From: Alistipes sp. | GTDB lineage: Bacteria > Bacteroidota > Bacteroidia > Bacteroidales > Rikenellaceae | Length of the DNA stretch: 35,560 nucleotides | Direction: 5' to 3' | Assembly (NCBI GenBank): GCA_017383445.1 | Contig: JAFNXQ010000020.1 | Location: 1-35,560 of the forward strand | In this document: piece by piece, positions 24,795 through 33,417 of the stretch | How positions within the stretch are numbered: position 1 is the stretch's first letter | Layout: each line of letters begins with the position of its first letter | The notes under the pieces: generated by a model | The model's database searches: none | Seen by the model: the letters and a program-made list of their open reading frames with translations, nothing else | What the model was told of the DNA's origin: nothing | Translations under genes and position numbers: made by a program

Positions 24795-25721
24795 TTACAA
24801 CGAACCCTCTACGGCACGGATAAATATCTCGTTCATACTCGGGATAACCTCGCGGAACGAACGCAGCTCAACGGCATCGTTCACCTTCGCGATGGCATCA
24901 CGCACCTGCACGCCGTTGTTCAACCTCACGCGGCAGAGGTCGTAGGGCGAGTCGGCAATGGGGGTCATACTCAAAACATCGGCAATGGGCTGCAACAGTT
25001 GCTGCATCTCGTCGGCCGATACTCCGCCATAGGTCAGCTCAAAGACATTCTCACCAAAGCGGCGACGCACCTCGTCCACCGAGCCCGAAAGGATGTTTTT
25101 TGACTTGTCAATCAGCGTGATGTGGTCGCAAATCTCCTCCACCGAGGCCATGTTGTGAGTCGAGAAAATCACCGTAGCACCTTCGTCACGCAGACGCAGA
25201 ATCTCCTGCTTCAGCAGGTTGGCGTTGATGGGGTCGAAACCCGAAAATGGCTCGTCGAAGATGAGCAGCTTGGGACGATGCAGTACGGTTGTGATAAACT
25301 GCACCTTCTGGGCCATACCCTTCGACAGGTCTTCCACCTTCTTGTCCCACCACGACTCTATGCCGAAGCGTACGAACCACTCTTTGAGGGCCTTCAGGGC
25401 ATCCTTGCGTGAGAGTCCTTTCAGGCGTGCGAAGAAGAGAGCCTGCTCGCCTACCTTCATCTTCTTGTAGAGGCCTCTCTCCTCGGGCAGGTAGCCAATC
25501 TGATATATATCCTCATCGGTTATGGGGTGTGAATTGAAGATGACGCTACCCTCGTCGGGCATCGTGATACGGTTGATGACACGTATAAGTGTCGATTTAC
25601 CGGCACCATTGGGTCCCAGCAGACCATAGATAGAGCCTTGTGGCACATCCAGCGACACATCGCTGAGGGCGGTGTGACCCGAATAATGCTTTGTAATGTT
25701 TTTTACAGTTAGTAAGTTCAT
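24795..25721 (-). CDS. ABC exporter ATP-binding protein (NatA-like)
   Basis: ATPase partner of the permease at 23439-24755. The 308 residues carry Walker A GPNGAGKST (36-44), a Q-loop near YLPEERGLY (78-85), the signature as LSKGM (132-136), which is the common form in this subfamily in place of LSGGQ, Walker B LLIFDEP (152-158) and the switch histidine H189 in STHNM. The C-terminal ~80 residues are the small DUF4162-type extension seen in NatA-like exporters. It is first in the operon, with a probable promoter at 25735-25766. Confidence 0.93.
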   Translation of the reverse strand: MNLLTVKNITKHYSGHTALSDVSLDVPQGSIYGLLGPNGAGKSTLIRVINRITMPDEGSVIFNSHPITDEDIYQIGYLPEERGLYKKMKVGEQALFFARLKGLSRKDALKALKEWFVRFGIESWWDKKVEDLSKGMAQKVQFITTVLHRPKLLIFDEPFSGFDPINANLLKQEILRLRDEGATVIFSTHNMASVEEICDHITLIDKSKNILSGSVDEVRRRFGENVFELTYGGVSADEMQQLLQPIADVLSMTPIADSPYDLCRVRLNNGVQVRDAIAKVNDAVELRSFREVIPSMNEIFIRAVEGSL

Positions 25722-25734
25722 TTTATCGTTTTGT

Positions 25735-25766
25735 TAAAAGTACACTCTGTTAATTAGTCGCTGCAA
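25735..25766 (-). promoter_or_regulatory. Promoter of the ABC exporter operon
   Basis: On the minus strand TTG (25766-25764), 21 bases, TACTTTTA (25742-25735): one base off TAnnTTTG. The leader before the ATG at 25721 would be about 10 bases. Confidence 0.45.
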
Positions 25767-25833
25767 GGGCACTGAAAACTACACCCGCAGGCGAAAAAAT
25801 TTACTACGATTATCACAAAGTTATAAAAAAAAC

Positions 25834-25864
25834 TTGCGTTTTTCAGCATTATGTGCTAAATTTG
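25834..25864 (+). promoter_or_regulatory. Promoter of the 25980-27608 gene pair
   Basis: TTG (25834-25836), 20 bases, TAAATTTG (25857-25864). The start would be near 25868, giving a leader of about 110 bases to the ATG at 25980, or about 12 bases to the ATG of the small frame at 25880. Confidence 0.65.
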
Positions 25865-25879
25865 AATTCGCGTTGGGGG

Positions 25880-26005
25880 ATGTTTCGCCTGCCGAGAGCC
25901 ATATTTGCAGATGACGAGGCGTGGCAAAAGATTCTCACAAGAGATTTTGCAAAAAACAACAAACCTCTGATTTTCAGCGATGAACACTGCGAAAAACAAA
26001 CATAA
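25880..26005 (+). CDS. Possible 41-residue leader peptide or small protein
   Basis: ATG at 25880, preceded by a G-rich stretch (TTGGGGG) and placed shortly after the predicted transcription start; stop TAA at 26003. It begins MFRLPRAIFADDEAWQKIL and has mixed charged and hydrophobic residues like a normal protein. The last 26 bases overlap the start of the 176-residue gene in another frame, a geometry that allows translational coupling. Alternatives: a chance frame in a leader, or the N-terminal part of a longer ancestral gene split by a frameshift. No family recognised. Confidence 0.35.
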   Translation: MFRLPRAIFADDEAWQKILTRDFAKNNKPLIFSDEHCEKQT

Positions 26006-26510
26006 CAGATTCCATTATGAGGTCTGTTTTGTCCGCAACCTGGAGTGCCTGCACGACGACGAGTTGCGATTGGTGGTGCGTGATAAGGTTGTGCCGCTGG
26101 GACCGCAGAGTGAGGAGCAAGGCGTGGTGTGCAACGATGCGTTGCTACGCATAGCCCACTCCGATATGGCCTTTATGGCTATGTTTGAGGTCGATTGCGG
26201 TGGCTTTGAAGATGAGAGGGTTGAGCCCGATGCCGAATCCTATGCGGAGACATTCTCGTTGGAGATTGACAACGGCGAGAGGGAGATTGAGCTGGGCAGC
26301 GATGCAAACATCTACTTCAAGGGCGTGGACCGCAAGGAGATACGCTATTTCAGCTTCCAGAGCGGGCATAAGCGGTGGTATGTGATTGTTGTGCCGCTGG
26401 CGGCTATGGGGCTGAAAAACAACGCACGCGGCGTGCAGATGGTGGTGACGATGCCGCATCGTGCCATCGAGGATGCAGTGGTATGGCCCTGCGAGATTGA
26501 TTTTGTATAG
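25980..26510 (+). CDS. Hypothetical protein, 176 residues
   Basis: No family recognised. No signal peptide or membrane segment; the sequence alternates acidic and hydrophobic stretches (ECLHDDELRLVVRDKVVPLG; SFQSGHKRWYVIVVPLAAMG), suggesting a soluble, beta-rich cytoplasmic protein. It ends 15 bases before the NahK-like kinase in the same direction, so the two are very likely one transcript. The ATG at 25980 lies inside the end of a small upstream frame (25880-26005). A function related to amino-sugar use is possible only by neighbourhood. Confidence 0.7.
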   Translation: MNTAKNKHNRFHYEVCFVRNLECLHDDELRLVVRDKVVPLGPQSEEQGVVCNDALLRIAHSDMAFMAMFEVDCGGFEDERVEPDAESYAETFSLEIDNGEREIELGSDANIYFKGVDRKEIRYFSFQSGHKRWYVIVVPLAAMGLKNNARGVQMVVTMPHRAIEDAVVWPCEIDFV

Positions 26511-26525
26511 AGAAAAACAAAAACT

Positions 26526-27608
26526 ATGAATAACGAAAAATTGCTGGCTATTGCCGCACAGTTTGCTATTGAGGGCGTCGTTGAGAGCATCAAGCCTCTC
26601 GGCGAGGGTTTCATCAACGATACTTTTGTCGTGCGTACCGAGGGCGACGCTCCCGATTACATCCTGCAACGCAAAAACCACGTTGTCTTCCCCGATGTGC
26701 CGGGTATGATGGATAATATCAAGGCCGTTACCGAGCATATCAAGGCGAAGGTCGCAGACCCTATGCGTGAGACGCTGACGGTCATCCCTGCCAAGGACGG
26801 CAAGCTCTATGTCGAGGATGAGGGTAACTTCTGGGCTGTGTGCCTCTTCATCGCCGACACGTTGAGCTACGACCGTGCCGACTCTACCGAGCTGGCCTAT
26901 CAGGGTGGCGTGGGCATAGGCCGTTTTCAGGCTCTGCTCTCGGACTTTGACAAGCCGCTGAACGAGACTATCAAGGGTTTTCACAATATCCGCTGGCGTT
27001 TCCAGCAGTGGGATGCTACCATCGCCGCCGACCCCGTTGGCCGCGTCAAGGAGGTGCAGGAGGAGATTTCGTGGATTGAGGCCCGCCGCGAGGAGATGAT
27101 GTCGTTCTGGGCTCTGGTCGAGAATGGCACCATTCCCACACACGTTACACATAACGACACAAAAATCAGCAATATACTCTTCGACAAACCCACAGGCAAG
27201 GTGTTGTGTGCTATCGACCTCGATACGGTTATGAGCTCCACCTCGCTGAACGACTTTGGCGATGCCATTCGTTCCTACACCAATACGGGAGCCGAAGATG
27301 ACAAGTGTCTGGACAATGTCGGGATGAGTCTCGATATGTTCCGGGCCTATGCCGAGGGTTACCTCTCGGAGCAGCGTGCCACTATGACTCAGAGTGAGCT
27401 TGACTGGCTGGCCTTCTCGGGCCGCTACATCACCTTTGAGCAGGTGTTGCGTTTCCTGATGGACTACATCGATGGCGACAAGTACTACAAGACGGCTTAT
27501 GCCGACCACAACCTTGTTCGCACTCGTGCACAGTACAAGCTGTTGCAGAGTATGGAGAGCCAGTATGGCGAGATGCAGGCCATTATTTCAAAGTTGGCAG
27601 CTTTATAG
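26526..27608 (+). CDS. NahK-like N-acetylhexosamine 1-kinase (APH-fold phosphotransferase)
   Basis: Kinase of the aminoglycoside phosphotransferase fold, 360 residues. The Brenner motif reads THNDTKISNILFD with catalytic D211, and the metal-binding motif is AIDLDTVM with D231 and D233. HNDTKISN closely resembles the motif of Bifidobacterium NahK, which phosphorylates N-acetylglucosamine or N-acetylgalactosamine at C1 in host-glycan salvage. An N-terminal GEGFINDTFVV (~residues 27-37) serves as nucleotide loop. Aminoglycoside resistance is unlikely. It is downstream of the 176-residue gene and ends at a strong terminator (27637-27676). Confidence 0.82.
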   Translation: MNNEKLLAIAAQFAIEGVVESIKPLGEGFINDTFVVRTEGDAPDYILQRKNHVVFPDVPGMMDNIKAVTEHIKAKVADPMRETLTVIPAKDGKLYVEDEGNFWAVCLFIADTLSYDRADSTELAYQGGVGIGRFQALLSDFDKPLNETIKGFHNIRWRFQQWDATIAADPVGRVKEVQEEISWIEARREEMMSFWALVENGTIPTHVTHNDTKISNILFDKPTGKVLCAIDLDTVMSSTSLNDFGDAIRSYTNTGAEDDKCLDNVGMSLDMFRAYAEGYLSEQRATMTQSELDWLAFSGRYITFEQVLRFLMDYIDGDKYYKTAYADHNLVRTRAQYKLLQSMESQYGEMQAIISKLAAL

Positions 27609-27636
27609 TTGCAAGATAATTGTATTAGTTGAGGGA

Positions 27637-27676
27637 GGAACTGTCGGTGCGTTCTGCATCGGCAGTTCCGTTTTTT
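27637..27676 (+). terminator. Terminator after the NahK-like gene
   Basis: 14-pair stem GGAACTGTCGGTGC (27637-27650) with GCATCGGCAGTTCC (27656-27669), two G-T pairs, loop GTTCT, then G and six T. Confidence 0.9.
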
Positions 27677-27784
27677 ATTCTCGCCTGCCGATTGCCTGCC
27701 GATTGCACGCTGATAAAGTCAGCCGAAAAGAGTGCCATATTGCGAAAAAATCGCTAATTTTACCGACAGAAAAACCAAAGAGAG

Positions 27785-28582
27785 ATGAAAGAGAACTTTA
27801 TTATGGCGGGCCCGGCGATGTTGCACGTTGCCGACTCCGGAAAGGGCGATAAGTGTGTCGTGCTGCTGCACGGCTATTTGGAGTCAATGTATGTGTGGGA
27901 CGATTTTCTGCCGTTGCTCACGCCTTCGGTGCGTGTCATCACGGTCGATATCCCCGGTCACGGCGTGTCGGATGTGGTGGCCGAGAAGCACACTATGGAG
28001 CTTATGGCCGATGTGCTGCACGATATGCTCGATGCTATGGGCGTGGAACGCATAACGCTGGTGGGTCACTCTATGGGTGGCTATATCTCGCTGGCCTTCT
28101 GCGAGAAGTATCCCGAGAGGCTCGACGGCGTGGTGCTGCTCTCCTCGACACCCAATGCCGATACGGAGCAGAAGGTGGAGAATCGCCGCCGCGAGATAGC
28201 TTTGGTGCAGGCGGGCAAGAAGGATATGCTGGCTTCGGTAGCCCCTGCGGCGGGCTTTGCCGAGCAGAATCGCCGCCGTTTGAGAGATTATATCGACGAT
28301 TTGGTCGAGCAGGTGCATATCACCGACGATGAGGGCATCGTGGCTCTGTTGGAGGGTATGATTCTCCGCAAGGACCAGAACGATATGTTGCGTCAGTCGG
28401 CTGTGCGTCAGCTCTTTATTCTCGGAAAACACGATAACTATATCCCCGTTGAGGTTGCCGAGGCTATGGTTGCAGCCCATCCGCAGGCGAAGGTGGCGTG
28501 GCTTGACAATTCGGGACATATGGGCTTTATCGAGCAGCCCGAGGCGTGTGCCGAGGCTCTGCTTGACTTTGTCAGAGGGTAG
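27785..28582 (+). CDS. Alpha/beta-hydrolase fold protein
   Basis: 265 residues with the full alpha/beta-hydrolase layout: oxyanion region LLHGYLES (~27-34), nucleophile elbow GHSMGG (serine near residue 96), acid in LGKHDNYIP and histidine in [11 protein letters not shown]. The short cap domain (~125-195) is helical. It resembles MenH-type and small esterases, but the natural substrate cannot be read. No signal peptide, so cytoplasmic. It stands alone between the NahK terminator and a bidirectional terminator at 28629-28663; its own promoter is unclear (TAATTTTA near 27755 is a weak match). Confidence 0.85.
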   Translation: MKENFIMAGPAMLHVADSGKGDKCVVLLHGYLESMYVWDDFLPLLTPSVRVITVDIPGHGVSDVVAEKHTMELMADVLHDMLDAMGVERITLVGHSMGGYISLAFCEKYPERLDGVVLLSSTPNADTEQKVENRRREIALVQAGKKDMLASVAPAAGFAEQNRRRLRDYIDDLVEQVHITDDEGIVALLEGMILRKDQNDMLRQSAVRQLFILGKHDNYIPVEVAEAMVAAHPQAKVAWLDNSGHMGFIEQPEACAEALLDFVRG

Positions 28583-28628
28583 GGGTCAGGTCAGTCGTAA
28601 CGACTCCTATACATACCTATATATATAC

Positions 28629-28663
28629 AACAAGGGCCGCCAATCACTTGGCAGCCCTTTGTT
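28629..28663. terminator. Bidirectional terminator between hydrolase gene and ompH
   Basis: AACAAGGGCCGCCAA (28629-28643) with TTGGCAGCCCTTTGTT (28648-28663), loop TCAC, a few mismatches. It separates the + hydrolase gene from the end of the - ompH gene. Confidence 0.7.
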
Positions 28664-28691
28664 ATTGTTTAACTTAAAATCTTTCGGGCGA

Positions 28692-29234
28692 TTACTTCGC
28701 GGGAGCTGTGCTTGCAACGGGCTCTGTAATACCCAGCTTTGTACGCACTGCGGGACCGAGGTCGGTAACCACAGCCTCGTCGATGTAGGCCATAGTACCT
28801 GTGGTAACATCATATACGAAGATGTAGCCACCCTCCTTTGCCACCTCGTTGATAGCGTTTGTAGCCTTGTCGCGAATGGGGGCCAGCAACTCCTCCTGCT
28901 TCTTCATCATATCCTGCTGTGCCACCTGCTGGAACTCGCGGATGCGGTTGTCGATATCAACCAATTCTTTGTTTTTGAGCTGCTTGATAGACTCGTTCCA
29001 GGTAGCCTCATTCTTCTGATACTCCTGATACTTGGTGTTAAACTCAACCTGGAGTGTCTCAATCTGTGCACTCAACTCCTGTGCATAAGCCTGCAACTCT
29101 GTCTCGGCACTCTTTGTCTCGGGCATACTTGCAAAAATCTCCTGTGAGTTGATGCGACCGAACTTCTGTGCGAAAAGTGATGTAGAGCACATCACCATAA
29201 CAACCGCAAGGGTTAGTTTCAATACTTTTTTCAT
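28692..29234 (-). CDS. OmpH/Skp-family periplasmic chaperone (second copy)
   Basis: 180 residues with a signal peptide (ending LFAQ), then the Skp start FGRINSQEIFASMPE, a long charged helical arm (~45-120) and a C-terminal EGGYIFVYDVTTG strand that completes the Skp body. Skp holds unfolded outer-membrane proteins in the periplasm and hands them to BamA. The tail after residue ~165 is proline/alanine-rich (TEPVASTAPAK). It follows the other ompH gene by 35 bases and ends the block. Bacteroidetes normally carry two such genes after bamA. Confidence 0.92.
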   Translation of the reverse strand: MKKVLKLTLAVVMVMCSTSLFAQKFGRINSQEIFASMPETKSAETELQAYAQELSAQIETLQVEFNTKYQEYQKNEATWNESIKQLKNKELVDIDNRIREFQQVAQQDMMKKQEELLAPIRDKATNAINEVAKEGGYIFVYDVTTGTMAYIDEAVVTDLGPAVRTKLGITEPVASTAPAK

Positions 29235-29269
29235 AATTTTTTATTAGTGTGTATAGTTATCTCTTCACT

Positions 29270-29779
29270 TTATTTCGTCTTCAACAGGTCAATCACCGCC
29301 TGTGTGTGGTCGGCCTTCTTCGAGTAGTAGAGCATCGTAGCGTTCTGTGCCGTGTCGATAACCATATCGATACCCTTCGCTGCGGCATACTCCTCGATAG
29401 CGGCAAACACCTTCTGCTGTATGGGCTGTATAAGTTCCAGACGCTTCTGCATCAGCTCGCCCTCGGTGCCGAACAATGACTCCTGATACTCCTGTGCCTC
29501 CTGCTCCTTGTTCAGGATGTTCTCCTCGTTGGCCCTCTGTGATGCCTCCGAGAGGGTCTCGCGGCGTTCCATATAGGCGTTATAGAGCTCCTCTACCTGC
29601 TCAAACTTCGCATCTACCGCCTCCTGATACTGCTCTGCCAGCTCGTCGAGCTCCGTAATAGCTTTGTTATATTCTGCTATTGACTTGAAAATCTTCTCAC
29701 TATCTACTACGGCAAAGTTCTGTGCCGAAGCTGCTGTAACGCCCAACATAAGGGCCACCGCCAAAATCAATCGTTTCAT
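29270..29779 (-). CDS. OmpH/Skp-family periplasmic chaperone (first copy)
   Basis: 169 residues from the ATG at 29779 (MKRLILAVALMLGVTAASAQ signal peptide); a frame extension to 29830 is rejected because it crosses the promoter. Mature start NFAVVDSEKIFKSIAEYN, then a long coiled-coil arm with repeated EE/QE segments (~45-120), and a closing strand KGIDMVIDTAQNATMLYYS typical of Skp. Role as for the adjacent copy. It has its own consensus promoter (29808-29838), 159 bases after the bamA stop, so the chaperone pair can be made independently of uppS-bamA. Confidence 0.93.
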   Translation of the reverse strand: MKRLILAVALMLGVTAASAQNFAVVDSEKIFKSIAEYNKAITELDELAEQYQEAVDAKFEQVEELYNAYMERRETLSEASQRANEENILNKEQEAQEYQESLFGTEGELMQKRLELIQPIQQKVFAAIEEYAAAKGIDMVIDTAQNATMLYYSKKADHTQAVIDLLKTK

Positions 29780-29807
29780 AAGCCAAATAGTTTTATGGTT
29801 ATTAATA

Positions 29808-29838
29808 CAAATATACACAAATAATTCCAAAATCCCAA
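29808..29838 (-). promoter_or_regulatory. Promoter of the ompH pair
   Basis: On the minus strand TTG (29838-29836), 20 bases, TATATTTG (29815-29808). Leader of about 25 bases before the ATG at 29779. Confidence 0.7.
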
Positions 29839-29938
29839 TATCTGCTCCTCGTCTGCCACCTTCTCAACAAAAGCCTTCGCCTGCCCTTTTCAACAGCAGT
29901 GGCTCTCCGTCAATAAGGCCCTCGCCTGCCCCTCGGGG

Positions 29939-32530
29939 TTAGAATGACTGGCCCATAGTGAAGTGGAACTGGCTTCCGCTGCGTTTTGTGCCGCCTGCGG
30001 GTGCATCAAATCCCCAACCCCAGTCGAGACCCAGCTGACCAACCACCGGCAGATAGATTCTCACACCGAAACCGGCTGAACGCTTAATCTTGAAGGGTGA
30101 GAACTCTCTCCACGAGGCGAAACCATTACCACCCTCAAGGAAGCCGAGTACGAAAATCTGCGATGAAGGCTTCAGTATAACAGGATAACGTAACTCCATA
30201 GTATATTTATTGTATGCCATCGAGTAATTACTTCCTACGGGATCCAGAGCACCATCCTCGTAACCACGCAAGCCGATGATATACACACCATAGATTGTAT
30301 AACCACTCATACCGTCACCACCAACCTCAAAACGCTGGAACGGCGATAGCTTATGCTTGTTGTAGTGACCGAGGAAACCCATCTCGGCACCGGCCATCAA
30401 CACCAGCTTCTCGTCACGCGTGAGGGTCTGGAACCAGCGAGCCTTCAACTCCCAGCGGTGGTACTCAATCCACTTGTAACGCACCTTGTCGGGCATTGCC
30501 TGGTCGCTGTAATCGCGGCCGTCCCACGCCGAGTAGGGCGGTGTGAATGTTCCCACGAACGAGAACTCCGAACCTCTACGCGGGTAGATGGGCTGGTCGA
30601 TAGTCGAACGCGAGAATGCCACCTTCGCCGACACCTCGTTAGCCACACCATCCTTCATGATGAAGTAGTCCCAGTTGTTGAGGGCATAGCGGCGATACTG
30701 TGCCTCCAGATAGAGTGTGAAGTTGGGGTCGGGCCATTTCAGACGCTTACCCAGACCTGCGGCGATACCCAGCGTACGGAAGTACATCGTTGCCGACTGC
30801 CAGATGTAGTATGCGTTGTTCTGCTCCGACCAGTGTGCCGATATTGTCAGCGAGTTAGGCTTGCGGCCACCCACCCACGGGTCGGTGAAGCTCGCCGAGA
30901 TAGCCTTATAGTATGTACCGTTGGTCTGTCCCGATACCGAGAAACGCTGATTCTGTCCCATAGGGTAGGGAGTCCACTTGTTCTTCTTGAAGAAGTTGCG
31001 GGTCGAGAGGTTGTTCAGCGTGATACCTACTGAACCCACAAACGAACCTGAGCCCCAACCTCCGGCGATGTTGAACTGGTCGCTGGCCTGCTCGGTAAGC
31101 GGGAAGTTCACATTCACCAGCTCGTCACTCACGGGCTGCACGTCGGGCTGCAACGCCTCGGGGTCGAAGTGACCCATACCCATCAGCTGACGCAGTGTGT
31201 ACATCAACAGCGAACGGTCGTACAACATACCCGGGTAGATAGCCAGCTCGCGGCGGATAACCTCGTCATCGACACGCACATTGCCCGAGATGCCCACCTC
31301 GTTGATGGTGAAGGGCTTACCCTCGAAGATGTTGATGACCATATCGATAGAGTCCTTGCTCACGACAACCTCCGTGGGATCAATCTGCGACATCAGGTAA
31401 CCGCTGTTCTGGTAGAAGCTCGATACCGACTGCTGCTCGGGGTCCACCTCACGGCCTACACCCAGACGCTTGTGCATCGACTTCTTGTCATACACATCGC
31501 CCTTCTTGACGCTGAAGAAGCGTTGCAGGTAGTCGGTCTCATATACCGAGTTACCCACCCACTTCACGTCGCGGATGTAGAACTTCTCACCCTCGACCAC
31601 GTCGAGGTGTATTCCTATGCGGTTGTCGCCAATCTTGTAGATTGAGTCCGAGATGATTGTTGCGTTACGGAAGCCTCGCGAGTTGTAGAAGTCGAGCAGG
31701 AGGTTCTTGTCCTCCTTGTAGTCCTCCTCCTTGAACTTGGTGTTACGCAGGAAGTTCAAAGACTTCTGGTGAGTCTTCTTGAAGGTCTGACGCAGACGCT
31801 TGTCGTCAAACTGCTCGTTGCCCGAGAATGTGATTGCACCGATACGCACCTTCTCGTTGCGGGCGATGTTGAATGTCACATTCACTGCGTTGTCAATCAG
31901 CGAGTCGTTCTCGACGATTGTTGTTACGTTCACATTGCGGAAACCCTTGTCCGAGAAGTGCTTCTTGATGAGTTTCTCGTTCTTGTCAATCACATAGTCC
32001 GAGAGCTCGGTGCCTCGTTTGAGTTTCAGCTGATCCTCCAGATCCTTCTGCTTTGAACGGCCGATACCCTCACCGGCGAAGCGCCAGTTATATACTCGTG
32101 GGCGTTCTTTGAGGAAGATCTCCACGTCGAGGCTGTCGCCGTCAATCGTAGCACCCACCTTCACATCGGAGAAGTAACGCTGATTCCACAGACGGGCGAT
32201 AGAGTTCGAGATATAGTCACTCGGCAGATATATCGAGTCGCCGGGGATAAGACCCGCCGAGATACGCAGCTGATTCTTGTCGAGATGCTCCACGCCATTC
32301 ACATTCACCTCGCGAATGTAGTAAAGACGGGGCTCGCCCTCCATCTTCATTACGGGTGAGTTGGCATCGAAGGTTGTCTGCTTGAACTCTTCACGCCTCT
32401 CGAGAGCCTGTGTATCTGCTGCGGCACTCTCCGTGCTGCCGTTTGTCGTTACATTCTGAGCAAGCGAAGGCAACACCGCAAAGAGCAGTATTGCTGTTGT
32501 TGCTATGAGTCTGTTAATCAGGTATTTCAT
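29939..32530 (-). CDS. bamA: Outer membrane protein assembly factor BamA
   Basis: Essential Omp85 protein that folds and inserts beta-barrel proteins in the outer membrane. The 863 residues comprise a signal peptide (ending SLAQ), an extra ~45-residue stretch, five POTRA domains (~70-480; for example YYIREVNVNGVEHLDKNQLR and FTINEVGISGNVRVDDEVI) and a 16-strand barrel. The loop-6 motif appears as GLRGYEDG, the counterpart of VRGF/Y. The C-terminus ends in phenylalanine (FHFTMGQSF), the usual insertion signal. It starts 24 bases after uppS and precedes the ompH pair, the standard Bacteroidetes order. Confidence 0.96.
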   Translation of the reverse strand: MKYLINRLIATTAILLFAVLPSLAQNVTTNGSTESAAADTQALERREEFKQTTFDANSPVMKMEGEPRLYYIREVNVNGVEHLDKNQLRISAGLIPGDSIYLPSDYISNSIARLWNQRYFSDVKVGATIDGDSLDVEIFLKERPRVYNWRFAGEGIGRSKQKDLEDQLKLKRGTELSDYVIDKNEKLIKKHFSDKGFRNVNVTTIVENDSLIDNAVNVTFNIARNEKVRIGAITFSGNEQFDDKRLRQTFKKTHQKSLNFLRNTKFKEEDYKEDKNLLLDFYNSRGFRNATIISDSIYKIGDNRIGIHLDVVEGEKFYIRDVKWVGNSVYETDYLQRFFSVKKGDVYDKKSMHKRLGVGREVDPEQQSVSSFYQNSGYLMSQIDPTEVVVSKDSIDMVINIFEGKPFTINEVGISGNVRVDDEVIRRELAIYPGMLYDRSLLMYTLRQLMGMGHFDPEALQPDVQPVSDELVNVNFPLTEQASDQFNIAGGWGSGSFVGSVGITLNNLSTRNFFKKNKWTPYPMGQNQRFSVSGQTNGTYYKAISASFTDPWVGGRKPNSLTISAHWSEQNNAYYIWQSATMYFRTLGIAAGLGKRLKWPDPNFTLYLEAQYRRYALNNWDYFIMKDGVANEVSAKVAFSRSTIDQPIYPRRGSEFSFVGTFTPPYSAWDGRDYSDQAMPDKVRYKWIEYHRWELKARWFQTLTRDEKLVLMAGAEMGFLGHYNKHKLSPFQRFEVGGDGMSGYTIYGVYIIGLRGYEDGALDPVGSNYSMAYNKYTMELRYPVILKPSSQIFVLGFLEGGNGFASWREFSPFKIKRSAGFGVRIYLPVVGQLGLDWGWGFDAPAGGTKRSGSQFHFTMGQSF

Positions 32531-32554
32531 CTATCTAAAAGTTTCCAGTCAAAT

Positions 32555-33268
32555 CTATTTCACCAAACCGTAGCGTCTGTCACGCTGTGCATACGCCTCC
32601 AATGCCTCTTCCAGGGCCTTGCGGTCGAAGTCGGGCCACAACACCTCGGTAAAGTATAGCTCGGCATACGATGCCTGCCAGAGCAGGAAGTTACTCAACC
32701 GACACTCTCCGCTGGTGCGGATAATCAGGTCGGGGTCGGGTATCGCTGCCGTGTAGAGTGACTCCGAGATAAGGCTCTCGTCAATCGCCTCACACTGCAA
32801 CTCGCCACGCTTCACCCTCTCGGCTATGCTCTTTACAGCCGCCGTCAGCTCACTGCGTGATGAGTAGTTCAGGGCAAGGATGAATGTCATCTGCTCACCC
32901 GCTGCCGTCATCTGCTCAATCTTGCCGATAGCCTCACGCACCTTCGCCGAGAAGCGGCTGCGGTCGCCAATGGCCACAACCTTGATGCCGTTCTCGATGA
33001 GCTGTGCCGACTCCATCTCCACGCCCTTGCAGATAAGCTCCATCAGAGCATCGACCTCCTCCTGCGGGCGACCCCAGTTCTCGGTCGAGAAGGCATAGAC
33101 GGTGAGGTACTTCACACCCATCTCTGCGGCATTGCGTACGGTTGCTCGCAGAGCCTCCATACCTGCTATGTGACCCTCGCTGCGTTGCTTCCCACGAAGC
33201 GTAGCCCAACGGCCGTTGCCATCCATAATGAGGGCAAGATGCTGCGGTATTTTTCTCTCTGCGTTCAT
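32555..33268 (-). CDS. uppS: Isoprenyl transferase (undecaprenyl diphosphate synthase)
   Basis: Cis-prenyltransferase that extends farnesyl diphosphate with isopentenyl diphosphate to make the C55 lipid carrier of peptidoglycan and O-antigen synthesis. 237 residues. Signatures: LIMDGNGRWATLRG with catalytic D16, AFSTENWGRP, and DLIIRTSGECRLSNFLLWQ with RTSGE at 184-188. A TACATTTG element (33277-33284, minus) ends only eight bases before the start codon. Immediately upstream of bamA and probably co-transcribed with it. Confidence 0.96.
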   Translation of the reverse strand: MNAERKIPQHLALIMDGNGRWATLRGKQRSEGHIAGMEALRATVRNAAEMGVKYLTVYAFSTENWGRPQEEVDALMELICKGVEMESAQLIENGIKVVAIGDRSRFSAKVREAIGKIEQMTAAGEQMTFILALNYSSRSELTAAVKSIAERVKRGELQCEAIDESLISESLYTAAIPDPDLIIRTSGECRLSNFLLWQASYAELYFTEVLWPDFDRKALEEALEAYAQRDRRYGLVK

Positions 33269-33276
33269 ACAATCGG

Positions 33277-33284
33277 CAAATGTA
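33277..33284 (-). promoter_or_regulatory. -7 element close to the uppS start
   Basis: TACATTTG on the minus strand fits TAnnTTTG; only TTT is found at the -33 position (33305-33307). If used, the leader would be about five bases. Confidence 0.4.
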
Positions 33285-33329
33285 GGTAATTTTAGTGGGA
33301 AAATAAAGAATTTTCCCGTTTTTATACAT

Positions 33330-33376
33330 AAAAACGACTTTCAGGCAAGAATATTATCTGGCCGGAAGCCGTTTTT
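33330..33376 (-). terminator. nadK terminator
   Basis: On the minus strand AACGGCTTCCGG (from 33373) pairs with CTGAAAGTCGTT (to about 33334) using two G-U pairs and one mismatch, then TTTTTATG. It separates nadK from uppS. Confidence 0.5.
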
Positions 33377-33417
33377 TGCGTTTTTTTGCTGTTTATCTAC
33401 GATAAATCTCCGCTCTG

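Noticed and set aside
26145..27509. 454-codon minus-strand open frame
   Set aside because: It is the antisense shadow of the NahK-like gene and its neighbour, whose motifs are clear on +.
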